From assembly GCA_012032575.1 (NCBI GenBank), contig JAAUSP010000037.1, positions 1-24,240 on the forward strand: a stretch of DNA of 24,240 nt. The letters are read 5' to 3'. The translations under genes and the position numbers were made by a program. Positions 7,514 to 17,263 of the stretch are shown here, in pieces. Origin of the DNA: Anaerolineales bacterium (lineage in GTDB: Bacteria > Chloroflexota > Anaerolineae > 4572-78 > J111). Numbering within the stretch: position 1 is the stretch's first letter; the number at the start of each line of letters is the position of its first letter. The notes below the pieces were generated by a model. The model had not been told where the DNA came from. It saw only the letters and a program-made list of their open reading frames with translations, and did not search any database.

Positions 7514-8458
7514 ATGATGAGAAAAACAATGCTTTTTAGCTTAATCCTTATCCTTATGTTCCTGCTGAGCGGGTGTGGCTTTGCCCTGACCGGCGCAGCG
7601 GCCGCTTCATCCACGCCGACTATTGTGCCCCTGCCGGCGGTCACTCAAACGCCGGCAGCGCTGCCCTCTCCCTCGGCCTCGTCAATGGCAGCGCCGGCCA
7701 CTCCGACCCTCGTGCCTGTCATCCCCACAGCAACGGCGACAGCGGCCTCTCCCACCGCTGTCGCCGTTCAATCCGCCGGGGTTTCGGCAGTGGAGATAGC
7801 CTCAGCCGCCCCTTCATCCCTCAGCGGCACGTGGAATTTTAACTTTGGCCAAATGACTCTGACCCAACAAGGTTCGCGGGTCGAAGGAACCTATCAGTGG
7901 TACGGTGGGGTTGATACGGGCAAAATCAAAGGGGTCGTCGTGACTGGTCTCAATCAATTTCAGGGCGTCTGGATCAGCGACCGCAGCCCGAACAGCCAGA
8001 GTTTAATCCGCTGGCAGTTGGCCGGGGATTATAACAGCTTCTCCGGCATTTCGACGGGGGGGAGTACGAGCGAACAGTGGTGCGGCGTCCGGTCGGGGCA
8101 GTCGCTCCCGGCGGGCTGTGGTTTCAGTGGAGACTGGCAGTTGCGGTTTGGCAATCCGGCGGGGGCAACCGGACAAGCAACGCTGGTTCAAACCGGCGGC
8201 ACAGTTCAGGGCACGTACAGCGACAGCCAGGGCCGCACCGGTGAGATTGTCACCGCAGCGGTGAGCATCCAATCCATCACCGAGGTCAAACTGAATGGAA
8301 CCTGGCGCAATGACCAGGGCGAGCAGGACTCGTTTGAATGGCGGCTCGATTTGACCACCGGGCGCACCTTCCAGGGCCGGCGCGATCCGGGCAATAGCGA
8401 ATGGTGCGGCTGGCGCGAAGGTGCCGGTGAACCGAAGCGGTGCGGCTGGTCGGACTGA
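7514..8458 (+). CDS. Lipoprotein with two related beta domains, unknown function
   Basis: The 314-residue protein has a lipoprotein signal ending in LLSGC (Cys21), then a Pro/Ala/Thr/Ser-rich linker to about residue 95. Two related beta-rich units follow. Unit one runs from SLSGTWNFNFGQMTLTQQG through VEGTYQWYGG. Unit two runs from GFSGDWQLRFG through LVQTGGTVQGTYSDSQGRTG. Each unit ends with a Trp-Cys-Gly segment (EQWCGVRSGQSLPAGCGFSG and EWCGWREGAGEPKRCGWSD), giving paired cysteines that could form disulfides outside the cell. I do not recognise a named family. AAAGG at 7502-7506 may be the RBS. The stop is only seven bases from the stop of the convergent sugar transferase gene. Confidence 0.82.
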   Translation: MMRKTMLFSLILILMFLLSGCGFALTGAAAASSTPTIVPLPAVTQTPAALPSPSASSMAAPATPTLVPVIPTATATAASPTAVAVQSAGVSAVEIASAAPSSLSGTWNFNFGQMTLTQQGSRVEGTYQWYGGVDTGKIKGVVVTGLNQFQGVWISDRSPNSQSLIRWQLAGDYNSFSGISTGGSTSEQWCGVRSGQSLPAGCGFSGDWQLRFGNPAGATGQATLVQTGGTVQGTYSDSQGRTGEIVTAAVSIQSITEVKLNGTWRNDQGEQDSFEWRLDLTTGRTFQGRRDPGNSEWCGWREGAGEPKRCGWSD

Positions 8459-8465
8459 ATGAACC

Positions 8466-9866
8466 TTAAAAAGCGCCCCGGCGGTCAATGACCGCTTTGA
8501 CCGTGCGCCACAGGATTTGGATGTCAAGCCACAACGAGTAGTGCTTGATGTAGTACAAATCTTCGTCGGTGTGGAGATGCATGAGTTTGTCAGAGCGGCC
8601 GTTGACCTGCCACCAGCCGGTCAAGCCTTGAGGCACTTCAAAGCGTTTGCGCTGCCAGGGTTCGTACTTGTCTACCAGCCAGGGCAGTTCCGGGCGCGGC
8701 CCTACCAGGCTCATTTCACCTTTGAGGACATTGATTAACTGGGGCAGCTCATCCAGACTGGTGCAGCGCAAAAAGCGGCCAAATTTGGTCACACGGGGGT
8801 CATCATAAAACTTGTGAACCGGCTGACCGCCGGCGGCGAGTTGAATCAGTTCACGGTGCCGGCTTTCCGCATCGTGAACCATTGTGCGGAATTTATACAT
8901 ATCGAAGGGCTGGCTATTCTCGCCGGCCCGTTGTTGTTTAAAGATCACCGGGCCGGGCGAGTCAAATTTGATAAACAAGGCAATGATACCCATAAAGGGC
9001 AGAGCCAGGATCAGCGCTATTCCGCTGACTATTAGATCAAAAATACGTTTAGTCAGGCGTTGGAGCGGGTCAAGGGCCGGTTCGCGCAGCGTGACCAGGG
9101 GCATGCCCCCTAAATCTTCCACTTCGGAGCGTAGAAAAACCAAATCCATAAAATTAGGCATAACCCGGACGTTAACCTTGAGGGTGTCGAGAGCGGCAAC
9201 CAGATTGGCCAGTTTGTCGTGGGCGTAACGGGGCAGAGTAAAGATAATTTCGTTGACCCGTTGTTCCTGTACTATCTCAACGCAACGATCCAGGGGGCCA
9301 AAATGAGGATAACCCAGGGTGTCGGCCTGACTATTATCATCCATAAAACCGACCAACTTGAGGCCGGTCCACCCGTTTTGAATGACCATCTGGCCGATTT
9401 GATGACCGGCGCGGCCTGCGCCGACAATCAACACCCGGCGCGCACCGTAGCGGTTCTGGCCGAAAAAGCGCAAAAAGAGACGGAAGGTCAGGCGATAAGC
9501 CAGCAGGAAAAACAGGCCGATTAAAGCAAAGTAGAGCACCTGGAGGCGAGAAACATCACGAAAGGAGAAGTAGAGTGCGCCGGCAAAGGCCAGGGTGGTA
9601 GCGGCATGGGCGGCAATCAGCCGCTGGATTTCGTCAAGCGGGCGCAGATTTTTTTGAAGTTGATAGACATTGAGCAGGATAAAGCCGGTGGCCCAAATGA
9701 AGAGGACCAGTCCATAAACTGGTCCTGGCAACAGTACATTTTCTACCGGGATAGGTTTGCCAAACTCTAATTGGGGCCGCAGCCAACTGGCTGCCATTAA
9801 GGCCAGCATGAGGGTGGCTAAATCGCCTAGTAGAAGGATTAAACTGAGACCAGCCCGTTTGAACAT
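8466..9866 (-). CDS. Polyprenyl-phosphate sugar phosphotransferase (WbaP/exopolysaccharide family), glycan-initiating
   Basis: The 466-residue membrane protein should transfer a sugar-1-phosphate from a nucleotide sugar to undecaprenyl phosphate, the first step of the glycan. It has four or so N-terminal helices (~8-130), a CoA-binding-like Rossmann domain with [10 protein letters not shown] (145-154), another helix (~275-298), then the catalytic bacterial sugar transferase domain: FDSPGPVIF (301-309), KFRTM (325-329), SLDELPQ (370-376), SLVGPRPE (386-393) and [11 protein letters not shown] (414-424). Length and order match full-size PNPT-like enzymes. The sugar used (glucose, galactose or other) cannot be told. 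It is the last gene of the minus-strand cluster and has its own promoter candidate in the 87-base gap upstream. Its stop is seven bases from that of a convergent lipoprotein gene. Confidence 0.95.
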   Translation of the reverse strand: MFKRAGLSLILLLGDLATLMLALMAASWLRPQLEFGKPIPVENVLLPGPVYGLVLFIWATGFILLNVYQLQKNLRPLDEIQRLIAAHAATTLAFAGALYFSFRDVSRLQVLYFALIGLFFLLAYRLTFRLFLRFFGQNRYGARRVLIVGAGRAGHQIGQMVIQNGWTGLKLVGFMDDNSQADTLGYPHFGPLDRCVEIVQEQRVNEIIFTLPRYAHDKLANLVAALDTLKVNVRVMPNFMDLVFLRSEVEDLGGMPLVTLREPALDPLQRLTKRIFDLIVSGIALILALPFMGIIALFIKFDSPGPVIFKQQRAGENSQPFDMYKFRTMVHDAESRHRELIQLAAGGQPVHKFYDDPRVTKFGRFLRCTSLDELPQLINVLKGEMSLVGPRPELPWLVDKYEPWQRKRFEVPQGLTGWWQVNGRSDKLMHLHTDEDLYYIKHYSLWLDIQILWRTVKAVIDRRGAF

Positions 9867-9899
9867 AGATATCGTCCCGGCATTACGTCTAACACTGCT

Positions 9900-9929
9900 A
9901 TTATACTCGTGCCGGAATATCTACGCCAA
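9900..9929 (-). promoter_or_regulatory. Sigma70-like promoter for the sugar phosphotransferase
   Basis: On the minus strand, TTGGCG (9924-9929) and TATAAT (9900-9905, a perfect -10) are 18 bases apart. Transcription would start near 9893, giving a leader of about 27 bases before the ATG at 9866. It lies in the 87-base gap after the WecG-like gene, the second largest gap in the cluster. Confidence 0.55.
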
Positions 9930-9953
9930 AAATTAAGGATAGACATTTTGAGG

Positions 9954-10736
9954 CTACTCGACGGAGAATCGGCGTATCCCCAAAGTTTGAGCTAAAACAA
10001 GCACTATAAACAGAGGGTTGTAAACCAGATAACGATACCACAAGCGGTGAGGTTCTTGCCACAGCCGAAAAAGCCATTCCAGGCCACTTTGCTGCATCCA
10101 GCGGGGGGCCTGGGGGATACGGCCCGTGTGAAAATCGAAGGCTGCACCCACCCCGATTAACACGGGTGCGGTTAATTGAGAGCGCTGCGCTGCCATCCAT
10201 AAATCCTGTTTGGGTGTGCCCAGACCAACCCAGATGATATCGGGGGCAGCTTGATTAATTTGACTGATGATTTGAGCCTCTTCGCCGGGGGTGAGGGGCC
10301 GAAAAGGGGGGGAGTAAGCCCCGGCTACTTTTAAACCAGGGAAGCGCCGCTGTAAATTTTCGGCCAGGAGTTCGGGGATACCGGCTGCGCCGCCGTAAAA
10401 GTAATGGCTGTAACCTCGCTGAACCGAGAGCTGGCACAGAGCCAACATCAAATCAGGGCCGTAGACACGGGTAACCGGATGGTGGCTCCACCAGCGGCTC
10501 AACCAGACCAGGGGCATGCCGTCAGGGGTAGCCAGTCCAGCCCCGTTGACAGCCCGGCGCATGCGTTCATCCCGCTGACATTCCATGACGGTATGAACGG
10601 TGCAAACAGAGATATAACGGCAGGTCTGGCTGTCTATCCAGCCAGCAATCTGGGTTATTGCCTGCTGCATCGTAATGGCACTAATCCCCACGCCCAGAAT
10701 GTTGACCCTTCGAAGGTCGGCCTCTACTGCTCTCAC
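9954..10736 (-). CDS. WecG/TagA/CpsF-family glycosyltransferase (GT26)
   Basis: The 260-residue enzyme belongs to the GT26 family, which adds the second sugar (often an N-acetyl-mannosamine derivative) to a lipid-linked first sugar. Signatures seen are ATPDGMPLVWLSR (69-81) with the likely catalytic Asp72, VYGPDLM (91-97), YFYGGAAG (112-119), IIWVGLGTPKQDLW (167-180), GVGAAFDFHTG (195-205) and GLEWLFRL (218-225). The C-terminal hydrophobic stretch probably contacts the membrane. The start is a GTG at 10736, six bases after the GDP-fucose synthase stop, with a weak RBS; no better start is in frame. Its place next to the initiating phosphotransferase fits transfer of sugar two. Confidence 0.92.
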   Translation of the reverse strand: MRAVEADLRRVNILGVGISAITMQQAITQIAGWIDSQTCRYISVCTVHTVMECQRDERMRRAVNGAGLATPDGMPLVWLSRWWSHHPVTRVYGPDLMLALCQLSVQRGYSHYFYGGAAGIPELLAENLQRRFPGLKVAGAYSPPFRPLTPGEEAQIISQINQAAPDIIWVGLGTPKQDLWMAAQRSQLTAPVLIGVGAAFDFHTGRIPQAPRWMQQSGLEWLFRLWQEPHRLWYRYLVYNPLFIVLVLAQTLGIRRFSVE

Positions 10737-10742
10737 CTATCT

Positions 10743-11697
<955 letters not shown>

Positions 11698-11699
11698 AA

Positions 11700-12707
11700 T
11701 TAATTTATCCAGCTTAAAATATAGTTGTCGTCAACTTTTTTGTGGGACATAATAAACTTACGCCAGCGTAGTGCCGTAGGAGCCAGGGTAAAAACTTTTA
11801 TTAATCCTTTAAGTGACGATGGCTCGAACAACAAGATGTAAGCGAATATCTTTAAGTCATAAAAAAGAATAGACAGAGCGTGTCTGAAAAATGTCGAGAT
11901 CAGTTCATTCTTAAGAAGCAGCAAATATCTGTTTTTTACCGCATGCATCCGAATTTCCTCGGATAGTCCTTGTCTTCGGCCGGGTCTGAAGGTTCTGGGA
12001 TGGAAAGCGATGGCCTGGGGTGCATAAAGACTTTTCCACCCTAACAACTGGGCACGCCAGGCCAGGTCTACATCTTCTTTGTGAGCAAAGAAGGTTTCAT
12101 CGAAATATTGGTCTTCAAATTTACATGTCTCCAGCATCTCACGCCGATAAAGGGGGGCGGCTCCGCAAGCGCCAAAAATGTAGTCCGGCTGATTGTAGGC
12201 ATCTGAGTCCGCCTGGCCGTGGCCGCGTAAAAATTGCTGGCGGGTTTTTTTTAAAAATAGGCCGGTGGTGTCAATCAGGCCGGCGGTAGGCAGGGAAGTA
12301 TTTGCTGGTGATAAGAGTAATTTACCTGATACTATTCCAACCTTGGGGTCGCTTTCGATGGCCTTGAGCAGGTTAGCAATGTAGGTTTCAGTCATCACGA
12401 CATCAGGGTTAAGTGGCAAAACATATTTGCCCTGGGATTTACCGATGGCTAGATTATGCCCCCGGCAAAACCCCAAGTTAGAGTCTTGAGGCAAGACCTT
12501 TACAAACGGGTATTCGCGTAATATCTCGAGAGTTCTGTCGGTCGAGTTATTATCTACGACAATGGTTTCAATTTTAGTAAAGGTTTGATTAAATAGGGCA
12601 TCAAGGCAACTTTTTATCGTCTCACCACTATTCCAGGTAACGATGGTAACCGAGACGATTACTGTTGAAGTTTCTGCTCTTTGGACTGCTGGTGTTGTAA
12701 ATGCCAT
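11700..12707 (-). CDS. GT2-family glycosyltransferase (rhamnosyltransferase-like)
   Basis: The 335-residue enzyme has a GT-A fold of family 2. It shows VSVTIVTWNS (18-27), VVDNNSTD (50-57), NLGFCRGHN (77-85), PLNPDVVM with the metal-binding position at 100-102, and FFAHKEDVDLAWRAQLLGW (206-224) containing the base ED. This layout resembles WbbL/rhamnosyltransferase-type enzymes that use dTDP- or GDP-deoxysugars, so a deoxysugar donor is plausible but not shown. A C-terminal hydrophobic segment (~270-300) may dock on the membrane. The only reasonable start is the ATG at 12707, which lies 49 bases inside the upstream glycosyltransferase gene in another frame; that is a long overlap for this cluster. 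Confidence 0.9.
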   Translation of the reverse strand: MAFTTPAVQRAETSTVIVSVTIVTWNSGETIKSCLDALFNQTFTKIETIVVDNNSTDRTLEILREYPFVKVLPQDSNLGFCRGHNLAIGKSQGKYVLPLNPDVVMTETYIANLLKAIESDPKVGIVSGKLLLSPANTSLPTAGLIDTTGLFLKKTRQQFLRGHGQADSDAYNQPDYIFGACGAAPLYRREMLETCKFEDQYFDETFFAHKEDVDLAWRAQLLGWKSLYAPQAIAFHPRTFRPGRRQGLSEEIRMHAVKNRYLLLLKNELISTFFRHALSILFYDLKIFAYILLFEPSSLKGLIKVFTLAPTALRWRKFIMSHKKVDDNYILSWIN

Positions 12708-13963
12708 AACTTGATCTTTAACGAAATAAGTTGTTTAAAGCTACTGAGGTGCAACCGAATTCGGCCCAACGTTACATATAGTCCGCGCTCCTTCAGCATC
12801 GGTACGATTCTAGTGCTGTAACGAAGCGCTTGATTTAATACACCTGTAGCTAAAGCGGCCGGTCGAGTATCAGATGTTGTAGAGATAATATTTTTTACCG
12901 GCCCACCTCCTTGAAGTTGAGATGTAGCAATTTGGGGGCTGGCAGCCAAAACCTGTTGAATGTGGGCCAGCCAGTCGGCTTGCATTTGCTCATGGTTATA
13001 ATGCTGCCGGGCAAATGTCTGAGCCTGGCGTTGGATATTTTCCCGTAAGGAGAGGTCTTCAATTAGCCGAGCGATAGCAGTAAACCATTCTACCTCATCT
13101 GACCCAACCAACAAACCGGTTATACCGTTTTCAACACACTCAGAATAAACTTCTATATTAGAATAAACTCCAGCTATTTGACAAGCAGCAAACTCGCGGA
13201 ATTTTACGTTGGTTTTGCAGCGGTGAAAAAGGTCATCGGGTAAGGGAGCCAAACCAATGTCAAATCTTTGCCGGGCAAATTTATAAAAAAAGGCATCGTA
13301 ATCCATAATTACATTCAAATGGCGGACACCGGGTTGCCTCTGTAAGGCTTTGAGCTGTGGCCCCCAGATAGTTAATTCCACTTGAGGAAATGTGTTCAAG
13401 ATACGCAGAATTGAGTTTACTAACATTTCGCCAATTTCATCCTCCAGGCGGGCGGTGGCATAAACCAGCCGGACTCTCTGAGAGGTTCGCGGAGGGAATG
13501 ATGACGGAACTAACTTCCAATCCAACGGACCGTTAACCTTAAATACATTGGAATTATAACTTGCCAGGTATCGCTGTAAAGCAGGAGCATATACTCGCAC
13601 CAAATTAGCTTGGGTTAAATATTTCTTTAGTTGAGCTTGTCGCTCTGGATGGCGAAAGTAACGCAAACCAGGTGTGCTGTCGGGTGCTTCAAGCAGGTTG
13701 TCGTCCAGATCATAGATTATCGGCTTACCCCAGGTGAATGCCAATTCTAAAAGATGTCCATATTCCGGCTCGATATTGCGACAAAAAATGACAACATCAG
13801 CCCAGGCTAACTTGGATGGAGTGACCAGAGACTCGAACGAAATATCCATTTGGATTTTGGCCGCTAAATGGAGTTGTAGTAAGGGTTTAACCACATTGAT
13901 AACGGTAGAGGTATAAAGCGCCGGCAATATAGCCAGCACATACGGGCGATCATTGCTGCTCAT
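12659..13963 (-). CDS. GT4-like glycosyltransferase
   Basis: The 434-residue protein has a GT-B layout. The N-terminal half shows WADVVIFCRN (54-63) and IIYDLDDNLLEAPD (82-95), a motif seen in several polysaccharide glycosyltransferases. The C-terminal half has LVYATARLEDE, TIWGP (198-202), FDIGLAPLPDD (234-244), and KFREFAACQIAGVYSN with VENGITGLLVG (~254-287), the nucleotide-sugar side of GT4 enzymes. Residues ~350-434 are an extra basic tail ending in a Gln/Lys-rich piece, outside the usual domain; it may be membrane-associated. Donor and acceptor are unknown. It starts three bases after the amidotransferase 2 stop and overlaps the GT2 gene at its end. Confidence 0.85.
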   Translation of the reverse strand: MSSNDRPYVLAILPALYTSTVINVVKPLLQLHLAAKIQMDISFESLVTPSKLAWADVVIFCRNIEPEYGHLLELAFTWGKPIIYDLDDNLLEAPDSTPGLRYFRHPERQAQLKKYLTQANLVRVYAPALQRYLASYNSNVFKVNGPLDWKLVPSSFPPRTSQRVRLVYATARLEDEIGEMLVNSILRILNTFPQVELTIWGPQLKALQRQPGVRHLNVIMDYDAFFYKFARQRFDIGLAPLPDDLFHRCKTNVKFREFAACQIAGVYSNIEVYSECVENGITGLLVGSDEVEWFTAIARLIEDLSLRENIQRQAQTFARQHYNHEQMQADWLAHIQQVLAASPQIATSQLQGGGPVKNIISTTSDTRPAALATGVLNQALRYSTRIVPMLKERGLYVTLGRIRLHLSSFKQLISLKIKLWHLQHQQSKEQKLQQ

Positions 13964-13966
13964 GAA

Positions 13967-15889
13967 TTATGTGGCTTGGGGGGAGTGAATATATCTAAGC
14001 CAACCGTCAAACAGTAAAAGGTTCCACAATTTAAATGCATTATCACTTTGTCCACTCAGGTGGGCCTTGATGAGTGGTTGAACCGCCTGACGATCCAGGT
14101 AATTATAAATAGGACTGGAATTATTTAGGGTGTCTTTGAGATAGTTTGCTTTATCTTCACGCAACCAACGACCAATTGGGATACCAAAACCCAATTTAGG
14201 ACGATAAACATAATCACGACCCAGATATTGTGCCGCCAACTCCTTTAAAATAAACTTACCGGTTGAACCATCTGGATAAGGTTTTGGTAGCTTTAATGAT
14301 AAGGGCATCGAAAAGGCCAGTTCAGCAATGCGATAATCAAGCAGCGGGCTGCGTATTTCTAGAGAATTGGCCATACTCATACGATCTACTTTTACCAGAA
14401 TATCCCCAGGTAAGTAGGATTTCAAGTCACAATATTGAGCAGAGGCCACCATGCTATCAGCCGCGGGATAAGGAAAACGTTGGGCCAAGTAGTCTGCCCT
14501 GGAACCCCCGTTATTTTGAGCTAACAGAGCTTGTCTTTCGTTAGAATTAAAATGACTCATCCAGGCGTCATGGGTAATGTACCAGGGGAGACGTTTTACC
14601 TGCCGCAAGGTTGTTCCAATAACTTTTTTGGTTGCTAAGAAAGTCTGCCTGAGTTGGTTTGATGAAGATGACAATGCCGCCCCAGCATTTTTTAGCCAAT
14701 ATTCGCTTAACATTGGCAAAATCTTAGACCAGGACATCTGGGCGAGGGCCAGGGTTATGTAGGGAATATAGCCAGCAAACATCTCATCACCGCCATCTCC
14801 GGTTAAAACCATCTTTACTTTGGATCTGGCTATTTGTGAAACGTAATAGGTAGGAATAGCCGAAGAATCGGCAAAGGGTTCACCAAAGTGAGTGACCAGT
14901 TTGGGAATCAGGGTTAATCCTTCGGGTGAAACATAAAACTCTTCATGGTGGGTATGATATTTTTGCGCTACCTGACGCGCGTAAAGAGTTTCATTAGTTG
15001 CTTCGTTGGTTAGTCCTATGGAAAAGGTATGCACCGGCTCCGATAATTTTTGGGCCATCAAGGCCACAATTAAGCCGGAGTCGGTACCGCCGCTCAGAAA
15101 AGCGCCAAAAGGAACATCGCTAATAAGGCGAATTCGGACTGCATCATCCAGCAGAGTGTGCAACTCCTCTCGCCATTCGGCCATGCTTTTTGATTGTTCA
15201 ACGTGAGCGTAGGTAGCTATATCCCAATAGCTGCTGGTTTTAAATTGTTTGGTTGGCAGGATGAGTTCAGCCCACTCGGCTGGGGGCAATTTTTTTACTT
15301 GCCGGTAAATGGAATAGGGCGCTGGAATATATTGATAGTGAAGGTACAACTCCAGGGCTTCTGGGTCAATTTCTCGAGGGATGAGGTTGCTGGCTAACAA
15401 TCCTTGCATTTCACTGGCAAAAACAAAAACATCCGGTCCCAGATAGTAATAAAGCGGCTTCACCCCTAACCTGTCTCTGGCTAGAAACAGTTTACGCCGA
15501 GAGCAATCGTAGATAACAAAAGCAAACATACCATTAAGTTTTGACACCATTTCAGCCCCCCATTCTTCGTAGGCATGGACAAGCGTTTCGGTGTCACTCT
15601 TTGTTTTAAAGATATGTCCCCGACTTTGTAAAATGGGCCTTAGCTCTAAAAAGTTATAGATCTCACCATTAAAAATAACCACAATTGAGCCATCTTCATT
15701 GAACATCGGCTGGTTTCCAGTTGCAAGATCAATGATAGCCAAACGAAGATGGGCTAATCCCACTGATTCATTCTGCCAATATCCCTCACCATCTGGCCCG
15801 CGATGATACATTGCTTTATTCATGGCCTCCAGCCGCCATGATTCAATATCACCACCGTCAAGCCGTATAATACCACCAATACCACACAT
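13967..15889 (-). CDS. asnB: Asparagine synthetase-like glutamine amidotransferase (copy 2)
   Basis: The 640-residue class II glutamine amidotransferase starts MCGIGGI, so Cys2 becomes the N-terminal nucleophile that frees ammonia from glutamine. The glutaminase half shows RGPDGEGYW (30-38), NGEIYNF (74-80) and DRLGVKPLYY (139-148). The synthetase half has the ATP-binding SGGTDSG (266-272; the common form is SGGxDSS), the FGEPFADSSAIPTYYVS block (335-351) and GDGGDE (364-369). In polysaccharide clusters such proteins often amidate a uronic acid or another glycan carboxylate rather than make asparagine; which applies here is inference. It begins 11 bases after the upstream glycosyltransferase stop, with AAAAGG as RBS, and reads without interruption, unlike copy 1. 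Confidence 0.92.
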   Translation of the reverse strand: MCGIGGIIRLDGGDIESWRLEAMNKAMYHRGPDGEGYWQNESVGLAHLRLAIIDLATGNQPMFNEDGSIVVIFNGEIYNFLELRPILQSRGHIFKTKSDTETLVHAYEEWGAEMVSKLNGMFAFVIYDCSRRKLFLARDRLGVKPLYYYLGPDVFVFASEMQGLLASNLIPREIDPEALELYLHYQYIPAPYSIYRQVKKLPPAEWAELILPTKQFKTSSYWDIATYAHVEQSKSMAEWREELHTLLDDAVRIRLISDVPFGAFLSGGTDSGLIVALMAQKLSEPVHTFSIGLTNEATNETLYARQVAQKYHTHHEEFYVSPEGLTLIPKLVTHFGEPFADSSAIPTYYVSQIARSKVKMVLTGDGGDEMFAGYIPYITLALAQMSWSKILPMLSEYWLKNAGAALSSSSNQLRQTFLATKKVIGTTLRQVKRLPWYITHDAWMSHFNSNERQALLAQNNGGSRADYLAQRFPYPAADSMVASAQYCDLKSYLPGDILVKVDRMSMANSLEIRSPLLDYRIAELAFSMPLSLKLPKPYPDGSTGKFILKELAAQYLGRDYVYRPKLGFGIPIGRWLREDKANYLKDTLNNSSPIYNYLDRQAVQPLIKAHLSGQSDNAFKLWNLLLFDGWLRYIHSPQAT

Positions 15890-15900
15890 AATTTACCTTT

Positions 15901-17263
15901 TTAACTCATCGTTTTGAAACTGGCCTGGTTTGGATTAATTGCTAAAACTGAAGTGATAGCGCGTTCGTATTGATCAATAATATTGTCCATCTCGTGATAA
16001 AGGCGCACATACTCCAGGCAGCGAATGCTAAAATCATTATACAGGGTAGGGGTGGTCATCAATTGGCGCACATTTTTTTGCAAATATTCAAAGTTACCAT
16101 TGCACAGTAAGCCGCAACTATGCCGGGATAACATTTCCCCTGGGTCAACCTGTAGGGAAACAATAGGGAGTTCGTATTTGCCTGCCTGTAAGAAAGTGTT
16201 TGGAAAACCCTCAAAGACGGAGGTGTTGATAAGTAATTTTGCACCGGCAAAATACCGTTCTACCTCATGGTAAGGAACATAGGGTACCAGAGTAACATTG
16301 GGCAAAGTACTCGCTTCGGCCATACAGTCATCAAAAATATTTTGCTCCCATAGGGTCATTATAAGCGTAAAATGAAATTCAGTACAGCAGCGGGCCAATT
16401 GCAAGGCAATTTTAGGCCGCTTAATTTGGTCAGAACGACCTACCCACAGAATAGTTTGCCCCTGTGCCTGTTTTGGGAAAACCCGTTTCAGGTTTATAGG
16501 GTTTCTCACAATAGTGGCAGTCCGGGCAAAATGCTGATGCAACAGTTGAGCCTGATGCTCGCTTTGCACAATATGAGCGGTGGCTTGCTCAATTGCAAAA
16601 GCCCAGGGTTGAGCTGTTAAATCTTTTTTCTTTAATCGTTCTTTGAGTTTGGGAGAATAATCGTGATCAGAGCCGGCCAAAAAAATATATTTTACCCTTC
16701 TGCCGGCAATAAAAAGCCAACTCGGCGGCAACATAACTATACCCGGGAAACATATAGATATCAGCATCTACCTGATCGTAGATAGCAATTTTAGTTGACT
16801 CAACCATGAATAACCCAATCCGGCCAGAATTATGACCTTTTAAGGAAAGGATCATCATTTTGGAGAATTGTTGCAGCCAGCGTCCCCAGTCGTAATAAGG
16901 TGACGGCAGTTGGCGAAACCAATGAAATAATTGATGGTAGATTCGTTGCGGCCACCTCAAGCGTTTTGTGGGTAAGGTTGATGAAGTATTGTTGCTGGGT
17001 AGCGCAGTTCCTGCTGGAAAGGTAGACAAATCGGCGCTATAGCCGGTATGGGTATAAAAATTAATGTCTTCACGGTGTTCTACTTTGGGCTGACCGTGAT
17101 CAAAAACTACCATACTCAGGTCAAAAAGGCCTCGCCTGGCTAATTCCCTGGCAATCAGGGCCGTCCGTACCTCGCCACCCCCAAATGTTCCCCGACACTC
17201 CGAATTGAAAAGAGGATAATTATATAGGCTAACAATACACAATTTTGGGCGTGGTTCAACCAT
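15901..17263 (-). CDS. GT4-like glycosyltransferase, tandem paralog B, frameshifted
   Basis: This is a near relative of the gene just upstream, starting with VEPRPKLCIVSLYNYPLFN and FGGGEVRTALIARELA, which face the donor cleft in GT-B enzymes. The frame breaks after AAELAFYCRQKGK. The rest continues in another frame (YIFLAGSDHDYSPK), with FAIEQATAHIVQSEHQAQLL, ILWVGRSDQIKRPKIAL, and FEGFPNTFLQAGKYELPIVS. The break is at 16690-16697: either two bases lost from the T4 run (giving KKYIFLAGSD exactly as in paralog A) or one extra base in the C3 run. The corrected length is about 454 residues. The ATG at 17263 with GGAAG upstream is chosen because it aligns with the paralog's start. It overlaps paralog A's stop by eight bases (ATGGTTGA), so translation is probably coupled. 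Confidence 0.82.

Noticed and set aside
8003..8527. A 174-codon minus-strand frame crossing the lipoprotein and sugar transferase 3' ends
   Set aside because: It overlaps two well-supported genes and has low-complexity Ala/Arg/Pro composition without motifs.
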